A stretch of DNA of 64,000 nucleotides from Cryptomeria japonica (taxonomy: Eukaryota; Streptophyta; Pinopsida; Cupressales; Cupressaceae). The notes below the pieces were generated by a model, which saw only the letters and a list, made by a program, of their open reading frames with translations, was not told the DNA's origin and did no database searches. The DNA is taken from the NCBI RefSeq assembly GCF_030272615.1, contig NC_081409.1, forward strand, positions 246,513,502 through 246,577,501, in the 5' to 3' direction. Positions 22,019 to 35,663 of the stretch are shown here, piece after piece (the first letter of the stretch is position 1; each line of letters opens with the position of its first letter). The position numbers and the translations under genes are program-made.

Positions 22019-24330
22019 TTGGCAAGTAGTAGCAAAGGAAAAAGATTTAGACCCCGCATTGCATCGGGGCAGATAGTAAGGGATGATAGCAATACGACCG
22101 ACAACATGAGTGCAATGAGTGTTGCACCTAGTGGCAAGACACTGAAGATAGTCATTTGTTGAAGATGGCATTTACCCACGTGCAGGTAGATAAGGCTGTG
22201 TAGCTACCTTTCTTTAATGCTTGGGAGTTTGAGCCCTATTTGAGAGCCATGGTGGTACAATACAACAAGCATTCCCACAAATCTATTATCCAATATAAGG
22301 GCTGCAAGATCACTATATCCTTTTGGCCTATCGATTTTATGAGGGTCTTTGGAATACCCTTGAATGAAGCTTTTGTTGCCAAGCCGAGTGGAAAGATGAC
22401 ATGGCAGCATAAGGATGCCCTCCTAAAGAGAGTGTCGTGTAGATATCATCAAGGAAGAACGGGATAGCATATGGAGCAATGGTAATAGTCAGGAACTCAA
22501 GAAGAATTTTATTGCCACGATTGAATGGCGATGTGTGCTAGATTTGATTAAAAGCAAACTCACTGGTGCGATTACGACATCCGGCATTGTGGTCTGGATG
22601 ATCGATCTAATGACGGGACTAATCATTGGTAAAGTGTACAAGTGGACAAGTGTACCCTCTAAGAGGATTAGAGGGTTCTTGTGCTTGAAGCATAAGGCTT
22701 TCTATATGACTCAGCATGCGACCAGTCTCTTCCTTGACGGGGTTCATATTGAAGTATCCCCTGACAAGTGGGGTAGATTGCAACCAGTTGGCCAACTTGA
22801 TGCTTTGTGGCCAATCTTTTTCTACTAGGCCAACTTGGGAGTGCGGTTGTTTGCCAAGGAGCCAACACAACCGGCCAGGAAGAAGAGGAAGCGGAGGGAA
22901 GACTCAGAGAGCGGTGGCAAGGGGGAGGCAATTGAGTTGTCTCCTTCTTCGAGCGAGAGTACAGAGGAAGTTTTAGTGGCAATACAAGCATACTTGGAGG
23001 AGGATGTGGACGTGGCCATTCTTGTTGAGGATACGATAATAGCACCCTTGTTAGCAGTTCCCATATCGGCACTACCCCTACCACTGTCGATAGTCTGACC
23101 AGGGATCGCCCCACCCTCAACAACTATACCATTGTCGGTGGTCCCATTGATGGTAGTTCACCACCACCAACTGTGGAACCATCAGTGCCATCCAAACACC
23201 TGTAACCGCACCTACACTTCCAGTTGAGGCTACACTTCCAACGGAGGGTACACTTTTTGTAAAAGAGCCAAAGGCCATTGATAACTAGTTAGACATGATG
23301 GGGGGTACCACTAGATGCTCTTCCCGTAGAATCACCGGGCTTACTTTCAGAGACTATTGGGAGGTAGGAGAATGTGGGGATGGAGGAGACAGTGACTGCT
23401 CCGGTAGTGTATACTCGACAGGGTGAGCAGCTAGTTCCACCACTTCCAGAGCCAACACTTGCATAGGAGACAACATTCCCAACAACAAAGCCTATTCCAA
23501 CTACAGTTCCATAGGCACTTCCTGAGACTACCCAATCAAAAGACACACCTACAGGATAGTTGGAGTCGTCATTCAATGACTGGAACGAGATTATTCTATT
23601 GATGGGCCGATCGAATCCCTATGATCCTGTTGGCACAATCCAACGATACATTCGAGACTTGCAAGGAATGGCCACATTCATGGATACAGTAGGGGACATC
23701 GCTCGGGACTTGGATATTGGCCATGACCCACTTGTAGCATATGCGGTTGAACGAATTTTTGCCTTCATGCAGGTGGAGTTCCAAGGAGAGTTTTTTAGGT
23801 GTTTCATTTCTCGAAGGTGGCCGTGCTGGGAGACACATGAGATGTTGGATGCTTGGCATCCGTTGTGGCCAACGGTTGAAGGCTGACATGGCCAAGTGTT
23901 GAGACTGCTCTATGGCATGGATTTGTGTTTCTCAAATCTTTTCCTCCACTACTGTAGGCAAGTGGCTTTGATGGAGGAAGCCATCTAGTCATGAGAGAGG
24001 GGCCTTTGTTAGGCCAAGAATGTTCAAAAGGAGTTGGCAGATCAAATTCCAAAGTCTGAAGAGCAACTAGCCCAGGAACACACTTGAGTTACTGCATTGG
24101 AGAAGGTAGTGGATGAAAGAGTTAACCGGCTAGTAGAGAAGGATAGACAATTGGTTGAGAAGACCACCCAACTTGGCAAATAGGAACGACAATTAGTAGA
24201 GAGGAATGCCAAGCTACTGGAGAAGGACCAGGAGCTCGAGAAGACCAAAAAGCAATTGATGCAGGCTGTCTATATGGTGAAGGTAGTTTGGTAGCGAGAA
24301 TTGGTGGCCAACCAACACCTCTAGCGCCTT
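22019..24330 (+). pseudogene. decayed ORF of unknown mobile-element protein (FGIP motif, basic patch, coiled coil)
   Basis: Joined over several frames, the plus strand shows a coherent protein relic. The N-terminal part contains FNAWEFEPYLRAMVVQY and FWPIDFMRVFGIPLNEAF. It continues across a frame change into DLIKSKLTGAITTSGIVVWM and FLCLKHKAFYMTQHATSLF. After a single TAG at 22826-22828 comes a basic patch (PARKKRKRRED, likely nuclear signal) and a Ser/Glu-rich stretch. A later segment reads YIRDLQGMATFMDTVGDIA (23560-23886), and the end is a charged coiled coil (ERQLVERNAKLLEKDQELEK). The [I/F]xxxFGIP signature and the order globular domain, basic patch, coiled coil recall the ORFs of units a, b and c, but I see no direct alignment beyond that. 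Plant transposon-associated ORFs with a similar motif exist. Function unknown. Confidence 0.6.
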
Positions 24331-27300
24331 CAACAAGAACACTCTCAGGCATCTACCCCTATGTCCTTTGTACATCCATGGGCATGTTCTCACCCCTCTT
24401 AGTGAATTTTTCTTCAGTTGTGTTGTGTTCTAGCTCCCAATTTTGTCTCTATTGTCTAGAACTGGTTTAATTGGCTAAAGTATATAGTTGTAGTCGCTTA
24501 AATAAATATTGTTATGTTTTGTAATTGAGAAGATTAGTTCCTAACTACCTGTGGGTTGGCAGTTATTGGCTGTTTGTAGTCTTATCCAACCCGGTACACT
24601 ATTTATATGTAGTTTTTTGTAGTCGGGACAGCTCTCTCTGATGTCATTACTTGGAATGAAAGTTATATCTTTGGAATATGCACAGTGAGTTATATTGTTA
24701 TGTTTCTACGTTCTATTAATGTACATTTCGGTTTACTTTTGTAACTAGTTGAGTTAGGCAGTAAACAAAGATGGATGTTTTTTTATGTAATTTGACATAT
24801 TAAGAGTTTGATGTTGCTCTATTAATTTTTGAGGTTTTTGGAGTGTTTGTGACATGATTGGGAAGTGTTGCATAGGTCATACAAGCCGGTAATGAGCAGG
24901 AGTCACTTCAATGGGGGTTGTACCTATGAAAAGGGCATGAGAAGTACAAGTCTGGTTGCTGCCTTTTTGTTGTTGGTTTTGGTGTGATTGGAGGTGCCTA
25001 TGCCTTCCTTAACTATGTCGCCTCTTTGTGCACCAGAGAAAGCAATTTATAGTGTTTTTGTGGGGTTTTTTCCAGGCATATACAATCATTGTACTTGCAA
25101 CTGGACTCTGTTTGGGACCTGCATATTTTTTAAAATGTCCAGCAGTTTTATATGAAGTATTTTTTAGTGTATTGAGAGTGTTTAATATCAGTTTGGAGTG
25201 ATTGATCAGTTGTTATTCAGTTTGTTGGTGTAGGTGTGCTTTTGGGCAATAGTTTCAGTTCTGATTTTTCACTGCAATCAGCAGAATAAAGCATTATTGG
25301 ACCTACATCAGCCTTTTGCATCAATTATCAGAGGCATTTCTTCATGTTGGGTACTTGGGTATATTATTTATCAATGCTATTTAGCCTTAGTATGGGTATT
25401 ACAGTAGTCTGAATTTGAAACCAGAACTTTATATCATTTTATAACAGCAGTTTACTTCTTCAAATGCCAATTTGTAATGCATTTTAAATAAATCTTGTAA
25501 AACTCGAATGGTAGTAGTGTCAAATGTTATCATTTGAATGCATTTTCATATTATAAGTTGGATGGTTTATCGCCAATAGTTATAGTATTTTCATTTAACC
25601 CATTTTGGCATGAAAAAGATGACATTATTAAGCATTTTGTTTTGTCAAGCTTAGAAATTTTGCCAATTGCTTGCTTGCATTGCATGCACATAGTCTGCCA
25701 AAGAGGTGTTGATATTTTGCATATCATTGTAATTGCATTCATTTGGATTAGTTGTGTGGTTGAAGGCACTGCATGTTCTCACCTTACTCACTTCAGGAAC
25801 TGAGATTAGTAAGTATTAAAAACATTGCATTGCATCTTTTATATTGCAAAAAAAATAAAATAGGGTGGGTTGTTACATTCCAACAATAAAATGGTGTTCT
25901 TTGAAAGTCTAACAGTTTCTAAATTTAATTTCAAGCAAATTTCATCAAGCAACCCATGGCTCAAACCCATTTCTACAAGTATCCTTCTAGTAGATAAAGA
26001 GTATTCTTGTGGGTATTAGATGATAATGCAACAAATTGACCTAGAGTATCTTCTATACTTTTCAAAGTAGTATGCATCCAAAATTAAAGGGAAGATTTCG
26101 AAGCCTGACCCATACCAGAGAAACCCAAAAATCTTTGCTTGTGATTTTAAGCTTTATTTGTTGGTGGGTTCATTTGCCTTCATTTTCAATTGTTATATCT
26201 TGTTTTGTTCTCAGCACACTCTCGAGTCCTTTGCTAAGAAGGTTAAGGGGTTGGTTGGACTGGGAAAGGAGAAACATCAACAACCTAGGGTCTTTGGTGG
26301 GGTAATTATCATGATTTTGTTGCCTTAAATAAGCAGGAGATTAAAAATCCAGATTTGCAAATTTGGGAGTTGGCTAAAGAAGTTGATGGGAATTTGTGTG
26401 ACTATGACCAACCTATAGTTGGATCTTGGTCAGACTAGGGGTAGAAGGAATGCGTTTGATATGTACAATCATTTAGCTATGCTTCCATGTTGTCGATGGT
26501 GGCTAGCTCATACCTTCTCCTCAATGATATATTGAGGTTTATTTTAACTATACCTAGGACCACCTTCATGCGGTAAAGGAAATCACTAAGGTTCTTAAGG
26601 GTATCCTTGCCTTCCACGATTATTCATGTTTTCGTTGATTGTTATGATGGTGAGGATATGAAAGACTTAGTCAAGGTCACTCCAATTCCTAAGTCAAAGT
26701 AATGTAAGAAATATTTGGATGTTTGTGTGTGTTTGGTGAGGTTGAGATGATTTGCCTCACCATCCTTGTTATGTCAAAAAACTTATTTGTTCTAAGCTAC
26801 TTACAATTAGTATGTGGGGTGGAGGTTGTGCTAATTGGCCTCCCACTCAATAAATAACATAAGAACTATGGCCATTTTTTCTGGGTTGTCGGGGTTTGAT
26901 TGGTTCCGGATTCTATCATAGATGATGTTGTTTTTGCTGGTTCTCATGTGATTTGTTATAACAGAATGTAAACAATTGAAGAATATATGTGCTAAGGTTA
27001 TGCTGTTGGCATACTGTCCCTTTTGATGGCAGTTTTGAGATGTTTTATATTTTTTGATTTGCTTGTTTCAGCACCGGTTTGGTTGACCCATTGTAAGTAA
27101 TTGGGATTTTCTGTTTGGAATCACATGTTGTATGTGCGATTATAAATTTTGGGGTGATAATGTCTTTATGATGGATTTGGTGAACACAATGTTACTAGGG
27201 ACCCAATCTCAACACTCATCTAACCCTAGTTATTGAGAAATAAGTATATTAATGATATGCTAACATATTGTTTTAATAATAGACTAATTAGTCTAACTAT

Positions 27301-28182
27301 ATATATTTACTGAAAAGATTATAATATTTTTACTTTATTAGTAATAAATAAAGATTGTAGTCTTAATCATAGACCATACTAACTAGTATGTTAATAATAT
27401 ACTAACTAGTATGTTAATAATATACTAGTTAGTATGTAATGTCTCCACTTTGAAATATAATTTAATAATAAAATTAAAACACATAAGGATAAAAATAAAA
27501 TTAAAATTAAAATATGAAAGAATATAATTAAAATTTAATGAATGGTCAAAAGACAGAAATGAAAAGTTGCGACTCCCTCAAACATGAGATGTAAAAGGGA
27601 GAAAAGAACCTCATTTGAGAGGGGGAGGAGAGCGAAAGGAAGAAGGAAGGGAGCATTTAAATCAAGCAAAGATTAATGGAAAAAGAAAAGGAATGGGAAG
27701 TAGATAAGGAAGTGGTTGTACTCTTTCAAAATGGTGTCTCTTGCCAAAAGGCATACATGATGAAGAGGTGTGACCTCTCCCTCAAATTGGGAGATATAGA
27801 GGGGACTAGGTTCATTTGAGGAAGGGATTGGAGATCAGTTTGGAGAAAATATATTATTCTCAAAGGCAGCAATGAAAAGTGGTGATTCAATTCTTATGAA
27901 AGGTGATGCCTCAATCTCTATGAAAGGTGGTGACTCTTTCACCAATAAAGTATAAAGGAAAGATCATTCGACTTAGAGCATAGGGAAAAACAAGAGAGCA
28001 GATCAAAATATGCAGGATCTATCTTGTTCCACAATTGGTAAAAGATATCACTAACTCCAGTTCTCTACATGAAACTCTATGCACTAATACAATACCCACA
28101 TCTATGTATTTAGCACCATGAATATTGAACAATTGTAATAATATGATTTCCAATTTTGCAACAATTAGTCATAGTAGGGTAG
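24331..28182. other. intron sequence between the decayed ORF and unit b; no intact gene
   Basis: About 270 bases after the coiled-coil ORF lies an LTR-promoter-like stretch (ACACTATTTATATG, near 24600). No TG...CA borders could be fixed. 26060-26950 may hold another decayed reading frame, but I recognise nothing. 27180-27540 is very AT-rich. 27560-27980 repeats phrases such as GGTGACTC and CTCCCTCAAA, suggesting an old LTR remnant. Confidence 0.4.
27375..27437. repeat. palindromic tandem repeat CATACTAACTAGTATG with TTAATAATA spacers
   Basis: Three units of TACTAACTAGTATG or TACTAGTTAGTATG are separated by TTAATAATA. Each unit is itself nearly palindromic. Very AT-rich; could form a cruciform. 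Confidence 0.7.
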
Positions 28183-28776
28183 TGTTGTGACCTATTTCAC
28201 ATCGCCCCATTGCAAATGGGGACCCCCAGTAGTTTGCTTTTTAGGGTTTTGTCTTAGCTCTGCAATTTCATAAGTCTCTATTCTCGAGAGTTTAGAGTTA
28301 AATTTTTGAGAGATCATTTGAGTCAAATAGAGAATTCATGCTCCTATCAGTGTTTGGACATCGTCAAAGTGCTCAGTAGGCCCAAAGGACGAAGATTGCA
28401 ATTGCTTAGGGTCAATTCTGACACCTTTCTATTTTTAAGGAATTCTATTTTTTGCTTTTTTTTTTTTTTTTTTGCACTTTGGGACCAATCCGGGAAGCAA
28501 CTTTTTTGGGTTGCTTTTTGCTTTTTTTCTGTTTTTTTGAAAGTAGACCTAGGGTTGGGTCCCTCGGGTCGTGGCATTAGCACCCATGTCTTCAGAATTG
28601 AAAATTTATGTCTCCAAGTGTAAAAAGCAGGGTAAAATCTCCAGGCTAGGGTTTTGTTCTAGATGATCTAGATAAAAATATGGCAGATCAAACCATCAAC
28701 ATGGTAGATCAAACTCAAACATAGCAATGGAAGAAAGGTTAGAAGGTGGCACATGGACCTATACCCAATCAGCTAT

Positions 28777-29341
28777 GAAGTCCGCCCAAGAGTAAACAGC
28801 TTGAAGACTTAGCAAGTCCGCCCACATCAAGATAGATATGTCTGGCTAACCTCAAAGTCCACCCTAGACATGCATGGCCAGATAGCCTTCAAGTCCACCA
28901 TCCTCAAGAGGTTGATTGTCCGACACAAGGTTAAATCCGCCAAGCACATGAAAAGCATGTCCAAAGGAGAGGTTAAGTGCGCCAAGCAAGGTGAAAGGAT
29001 TGTCCAAAGGAGCATGAAGTCTGACCTGCCTAACAAAGGGATATGTCCAAGCAAGAGCAAAGTTCACCCAAGCATATTGGCTAACAAGAAGTAAAGTTCG
29101 CCCTGGCCTAGCACCTTCAAAGTTCGCCTTGGCAAAACATTCTCCAACTTCGCCCAATAGCATATAAAGCATGTCCAAAGAGCTCCAAAGTCTGCTCAAG
29201 AGTTAGCTTGGTATGTGAAGACTAAAGTCCGCCAAGGTAAAATTGCACAAGGTTTGGTATGGCGAGGAGAAGATGAAGTCCGCCCAAGGTCAAGAAAGGT
29301 TGAAATTCAATTGTCCAAAGGACTATAAAGTCCGCCCACAT
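28777..29341. repeat. array of AAGTCCGCCCAAG-type motifs in unit b
   Basis: The core (A)AAGTCCGCC or AAGTTCGCC recurs about ten times at irregular spacing of 40-80 bases, often followed by GTCCAAAGGA. Its place in unit b corresponds to that of the hairpin arrays in units 1 and a and the TTCGCTCC array in unit c. Confidence 0.7.
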
Positions 29342-30240
29342 GAAAAGAAAAGTTTAATGACTTATAAATTTGTTGATGTGTCTTTTATACACGATCAAAC
29401 ACAGAATAAAATACCCAAAGGTACCTTATCCTCTCTTGAACAAAGCTTCCCTGAATGCTGAAGATTTCATGTAAGGATCAATCGAGGCAACTCCAAGGTT
29501 CTAAAATGTAGGTTCTCTACTTGTGGATAAGCACCAGTGTTCGTTGTGTTTGCTGTTTCATCAAGAGGCCTTACGTACTTTCTATGAAAGCTAGTTCTTG
29601 CAACTACTTTACCAATGAGGAACTGGATTTTCCTAATACCAACCGATGTTTCAAAAAAGGCAAAAGATAAGGGATTGAAGAGGGCTATGCTAAACTAAGC
29701 CTAAGAATGACTAAATGGAGGGCGATCTTAGTGAAACTCTACCAATCTCAGTATTGCCATAGAACAACAACTCTACTGGAATCGGTGCAATCTTCTAAGG
29801 GAATTCAAAGATTTTCGAATCATTAATGAACATAGATACTACCAATAGGATACATATCAGTATTCAAGTAATGATTGAACCCTAAACATTTTCAATATCT
29901 CCAATTGACCACACAGGGCACACTTACAATCAGTAAGAGGCTAGTGGTTTGGACTATGAGCTCCACTAAAAGATCAAACACAACATTTATCACTCAATCT
30001 AACTCTAACATCTAAATACTATCTTCAATAAGAGTGATTTCATGAAGATGAACAACCATGTAAAATGCCACAAAGATTGCAATAAAACACCATAACTTCA
30101 ATATTTCATTGATCTCATAGCAAAATATAACAACAATTGTTCAACTTTCTCTCTTCACCAAATTTGTATAACTACTCTTCTTCTTTGTTGCTAATAAACT
30201 TATTCCTCTTAACCTTAACCTTCAAAATGAAATGAGTGAG

Positions 30241-30332
30241 AGCTTATATAGCATTCTCAAATACAATGAATGGCCCAGATTTAAAGAAGATCGAGGGCTG
30301 AGATTTTGACACCTAAACCCTAATTAGGGTTT
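30241..30332 (-). promoter_or_regulatory. core promoter block of unit a
   Basis: Minus strand: AAACCCTAATTAGGGTTT (30315-30332), then GCTATATAAGCT (30241-30252). Same order and distance as in units 1, b and c. Confidence 0.6.
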
Positions 30333-30558
30333 GTTACAAAAATAACCCTAATTAGATAAGCATTATCATAACATAGCCAATAGAAATTGGCACAAATAAC
30401 GAGGAAGCATCGTCCAATAGGGATTGAATCGCCACATCATTTCATAACTTCTCATCTAGAATTTTGTTCCCTTTTTCTTGTTCCTTTCTGGCATATTCAA
30501 TGAATCTGGACGTAATACCTTCAACCTTTGCAATGGGAATCTCAGGCAGGTTCTTCAT

Positions 30559-31551
30559 TGTTGTTTATTTTAACTTTGGTAAAAAATAATAATAAGTTAA
30601 TCGGATTCCAATTGCCTTAAAGGCAACATTGGAATCCGATAACAAGGTTGGGCCTTTCTCTCCCCTTACACGCCAAGCACAAAAGAAACATATGCTTCCA
30701 TTATAGGGCCGACCCTATATTGTAATGTGTGAAGTTAAGCCCTAAGTGGGCGGCATTGTACACTCCAAACGTGTGGACCTATCCACAACATTGTAATATG
30801 CAAAAATCAATATGTAGTGTGCAAAATGGTTTTGGCGCCCAAGGTTAAATGGGCCGACTTAGAGATAAGTCCAAAAGATGAACCCCATATATATACAAGC
30901 CACTTGCAAGGCTTAAACACACAATTACATCATGCGAATTAGTTTGATTTGAGAAGTGCGAAATATCTTTGCTCCTTATAGTGCGAATTCTTCCTCCAAA
31001 GGTCAGCAAGGTCTCCTTCATATCAGCAAAGACAAATAATGATGATTAGCGAATACCTCTGCTTTGCAAAGTGCAATCTTGATTGTTGAATTGCAAGGAA
31101 GGTGTGCGAATTCATATTAAAGTGTTCAAGTTCTCATTGATGTGTGAAATCACTGTTGTGGACAGCGAACATCCATTGTTGGGTCAATGAATCATATTGA
31201 TTGTACTGTGAATCCATTGAGGTCCTCCTACTCACAAAGTTCTGAGATAAGTATGACATTCACTATGATGATTTCTGCCCTAGCTGGCTAACTTTGTAAC
31301 TGTAAAACTGCCCTAATATATTCAGAACTTGAGTTCCTTTGTTGCTGGGTTTTTCCTCCAAGAGGGAGGTTTTCCCAGGGTAAATAGTGTTGTGTGCTTC
31401 TTCATTTTGTGCATTTAATTTCCTTCTACTGTGCCTACTAATTTTGTTCAATAATATCAAATCTGACCATTGAACTAAGTCAGTATAATTTTGTTAAGCA
31501 TTCAATTTATGTTTTCTGTCCTATACTGCTAATCTAAGCACTAAATCAACA
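30559..31551 (+). repeat. solo LTR (copia-like), 993 bp, inside the ORF of unit a
   Basis: It runs from TGTTGTTTATTTTAAC to CTAAATCAACA and is flanked by a perfect 5-bp duplication TTCAT (30554-30558 and 31552-31556). The unit a reading frame resumes on both sides. A TATATATAC promoter is near 30887. Close to the 3' end is a GGGTTTTTCCTCCAAGAGGG stretch like that in the copia A LTRs, which sets the orientation. No primer site or coding sequence is attached. Confidence 0.88.
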
Positions 31552-32209
31552 TTCATTCTCTCTTCCAAGTGGAGGACCTCATCAAAGGCCGAAAGAAGAG
31601 TCATCTCCCATCCGTGCTCCAACTCTTTTGTTTTCTCAATCAGGAACATAGTAGTATACATCTTATCTCGCTGCTCTTCTGTGATTATGTCTTCCTCTCT
31701 ACAAAAGATGACCTTGATTCTGTCCTCCAATTCTTGGACGTCCACATTTGTTTCAATCTCTATCCTTCTATCAAGGATTGTACACAGTACATCAAACACC
31801 TTATCCTGAATAGGATGGATAGTGTCCTCAACTCGGCTGCACCTACTACTTATGTCCTTGAATAGAACTTCCTTCATTTGGAGCAAAGTTGACCATTGTA
31901 GGAGATTATGAGTTCCTCCATCAATTATTCTTTCTTGTGCTAAAACCTGTCTTGATGTCCTTCTTACCACTTGTAATATTGGGATGACAATGATTCTAGT
32001 GTGAGTGAATGCATCGACAATTACCACTAGATTATGAATGATCTCAAGGACTTGGATGGCCTTGTGGACTGTTTTCTTCATTCTTCCAACAAATTCCTTA
32101 GCTACCATGTAGGATCTATCAATCCATGTATCCATGAGTCGGGCTAAGTTCTTCATCTTTTCTGCATGATTTATTGACTCAAGAGGGAGTGCCTGCAAGG
32201 GTGAGAGTC

Positions 32210-33234
32210 CCATAGTTGGACTACTCGCGACTCGGCTCGACTCGCCAAGCCCCCGAGAAAAAATCTCGGCAAAAACTCGGCGAAAAACTCGACAACGTAA
32301 AAACACGCTTAATTTTAATAAAAAATGCATTTTTTTTGCAAAATTTAATGAGAAGATGCATCCAATGAGTCAATAAATGATAACACAAAAGAAACAAGCT
32401 GATTCTAGATATATTTAAATGCAAAGTGTCTACAAAATCACATCCTCATGAGGAATGTTGATGGCTGGAAGCAAAATAGTAAATAGTTTTTTTTAAACCA
32501 AAAGTAAATACATCATTACAAATTACAATTACAACTTCCTCTTCCCAGCTCTAGCTAAAACTATTTACTATTCCTCTTCCTCTTCCCAGTGGAGATCTTC
32601 CCAGTTCTGAGGGTGAGAAAAAGAGGGGTAGAGAGATAGGTCTAGATCTTGGTGGAGATCTACAAATGCACAATATTTGAAATTTCATCATTCATACTGA
32701 TAGTTTCAAACTTTCAACTCTAAAATGTATAATACCAAGATTTCTTCAATGCTAATTATGTTGTTATATGGAGCCTAATCAGACGTGGAGGTTAAATTTT
32801 CCCTACTTCCATCAATGCAATTTCCCCCTATATTTTTTGACGGGGGTTTGGGGGTAGCGCCCCCAAGTTGGGGTCAAGGGGCAACACCCCTTGCGCGCTC
32901 CCTGTCGAGGGGCAGTGCCCCGCGAGGCCAAAAATACTTTTATTATTTTATAAAGGCGTCAGGTGTTATAAAGTATAAGAAAGGAAAAAGACATATTGAA
33001 ATGCCACTTATACTTAAATGTTATATTTCATGTGTATATTCTGATGAAGAGAATGAAACTGACCTGAAAAAACAAAAAATGATAATTTTTTGACATGTTT
33101 GGAGCTCTTTTTTTAGTTTAGCCGAGTTTTTTGCAAAAACTCGCCAAGTTTTCGCTACGAGTTAAAGTCATAAAAACCCACAGAGCTCAAAAACTCAACG
33201 AGTTTTTGAAACTCGCCTACTGTGCTATCTATGG
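32210..33234. mobile_element. non-autonomous DNA transposon-like element, 1,025 bp, 9-bp target duplication
   Basis: The ends are CCATAG...CTATGG, flanked by GTGAGAGTC (32201-32209 and 33235-33243). The surrounding ORF of unit a is continuous without it. Both ends carry many inverted copies of ACTCG/CGAGT motifs (CTCGGCAAAAACTCGGCG on the left, ACTCGCCAAGTTTTCGC on the right). The middle has a GC-rich palindromic patch, GGGGGTAGCGCCCCC. The 9-bp duplication suggests a Mutator-like mobiliser; hAT (8 bp) is less likely. There is no transposase. Confidence 0.8.
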
Positions 33235-35528
33235 GTGAGAGTCTTGGATCCTGTCGCCTTAACGGCTGATTAAGGTGGCTAAAATAATTCCTCCAAGCGT
33301 TAATCTCCTTTTCCAACTTTTTATTCTTTTCCATTTCTTCTTTTAGTTTATCATTAACTACCCTTACTGAATCATATTCTTCTGCCATGATCTCATCATC
33401 GTACTTGTCCACTGCTGGTGTAGCTATCTGTATCTTTCTGGATCCTGTATCATCTCTGATTACCTTTGACATCTTTGTAGCTTTCTTCCTTTCAATCTCC
33501 TCTTGAGAATTGCCTAGAAGGCTTTCCAAATCAAATACTTGCTCCTCATCTTCAACCACAACTACTCTCGTCACTCTTTCTCTAAGCCAATCTAGAATGG
33601 AAGACTTTCCTTCTCTTACTTGCACTTCCTCAGGCAATGGGTTCTCGCCTCTAAAAGGAGATATCGCTTCATCATCATTTCTTTCTCTTTGTTGCTCATT
33701 AACATCAACTTGGAGAGGAAGAAATTGACTTGATGAGTGCTGAGGTGTCCTTTTGTCTTGTTTGTCATTCTGTACTGTGGATTCCATAGACTCATCTATC
33801 TCATACACCTTCTCTCTTTGATCCTCTCCTTGACTTATCTCCTTTTCATGTCTAGAAGAAGCACTCGAGGGATGATCAGGATTTACCCTTTGTTTCTTCT
33901 TGGACGATTCTCTCTTTTCAGGTCCTTTTCTCTTCAACCCCCTAGAATGAGAAGTGTTCTCGCTTGCACTCGCCTCTCCTTCTGTTCTTGTTTCTAAGCT
34001 GAATGTCATAGCTATGTTTTGTTCCTTCAACTTTTGATGTTGGACATCCACCCATTTGCAAGTACAACTCAAGACTGGATCCATAAATGCTCTTAAGTCT
34101 GCGACCTCTTGCTCATCCCAATCAATCTTCATTTCTTTGTCTTCTTTCTCATAGGAAGATTGAAGACATCTACCACTATCTTGTGCTTGATCTGCTACTC
34201 TATAAACTTTGCATTTCCTGATAAGATCTAAGGGCAATCGAGAGTGCATCTTTCCTTTTACCTCTACATCATCTTGAACATTCATTGAGAAGTCCTCTAC
34301 TTGAAATACATGCTTGTACTTCTTCCCAACTATTTCTTCCATATGACCATTAGGATCAAAATTGTCTCTCGAGGCAAAAGATGTGAATGAGTAGAGAGAT
34401 AGCTCCTTTTTTGCATCTTCAACTGCTTGAGAATTAGGACATACTTCAATTGAATTTCCAAGTGAAATAGGTATAGGGATACCATTCCCATGCTTATGTC
34501 TTGATGCCTTAGCACAAGCTGCCAGCTGTCTAGTCACTTCAAGTAGTACTACTCTATCCGTAGGATACCTTGGCAACATATAAGGAGGTGAAGGACATCC
34601 ATGGATCCTGATGTAGGTGAATTTAGGAAATTAAATGAACCACGCACCATGTTTCTTCACGAGCTCTTGTGCTTCTGGAGACGATCTTTGGTGAATTCCT
34701 CTCCTTGTAATGTCCCAGTGATATGCATTGTGAAAGTATCGTTGACTAGTTTGTAGTAATCCTTAGGCAGATGATGCAATTGAGCATAAGAATCACATAC
34801 TCTTATCTATCCAGGTCCTATCCCAACAACTCCTCTGTGTGGTAGTTCTACATACTCAAAGCATCTGGCTAAAGAATATATAACTTATGAACTCATGTGG
34901 AATTGAGACTAGTCTCCTCAACTGCACATCTAGGTTGTTACTGATAATCCTGGCCCAGTTGAACATTCCTTTCCCTTGTACGATCACTTGTATAAAGAAG
35001 AACATCCATCTGTTGAAAAAGAAGGTTTGGGAGGCACCTACAATTCGATTAAGCATGGTTATCAAGTCTCTGAAGTCTTCTTGGAAATCAATTCCATGAG
35101 GTGTATTGGGTATCTTATTTAGGCAAGGCCTACTCTTGAGTAACCAATTCTTATTGATGAAATTTAGACAGGTATCAGGATCATCTTCGTAGATAGACTT
35201 GGCTCCTTCTAGGCTCTTGTAGATCATATCCCTCTATTCTAGAAGATGAAAAGCTTCACTTATAGCTCCTTCTGAGAGATAGGCGAGGATAGTCCCATCT
35301 TTGGCTACAATTGTCCTTGAGTGCGACTCATAGTGCCTGGCACATTCGACCATTAGCTCATGACATCTGACTGCGGGAGGGAAGCCTGTGGCCTTGATGA
35401 TCCCACTCTCAATTATCTTCTTGGCTATGGGTGATGGCTTGCCGATGTAGGGTGCTTCTCGAAACTTCTTCACATTGAAGTTTCCTAAGTTGGTGTCTCC
35501 AATATTGCTCCATTTGGATATGATCCTC

Positions 35529-35630
35529 TGTTAAGGAATTTAGATCAAAGATAGAGAATACAATAGTCTGGTAATATGTAGTGAGGATAGACTTTAATAA
35601 GATCACTGCAATGAATATGTTTTACCTCTG

Positions 35631-35663
<33 letters not shown>

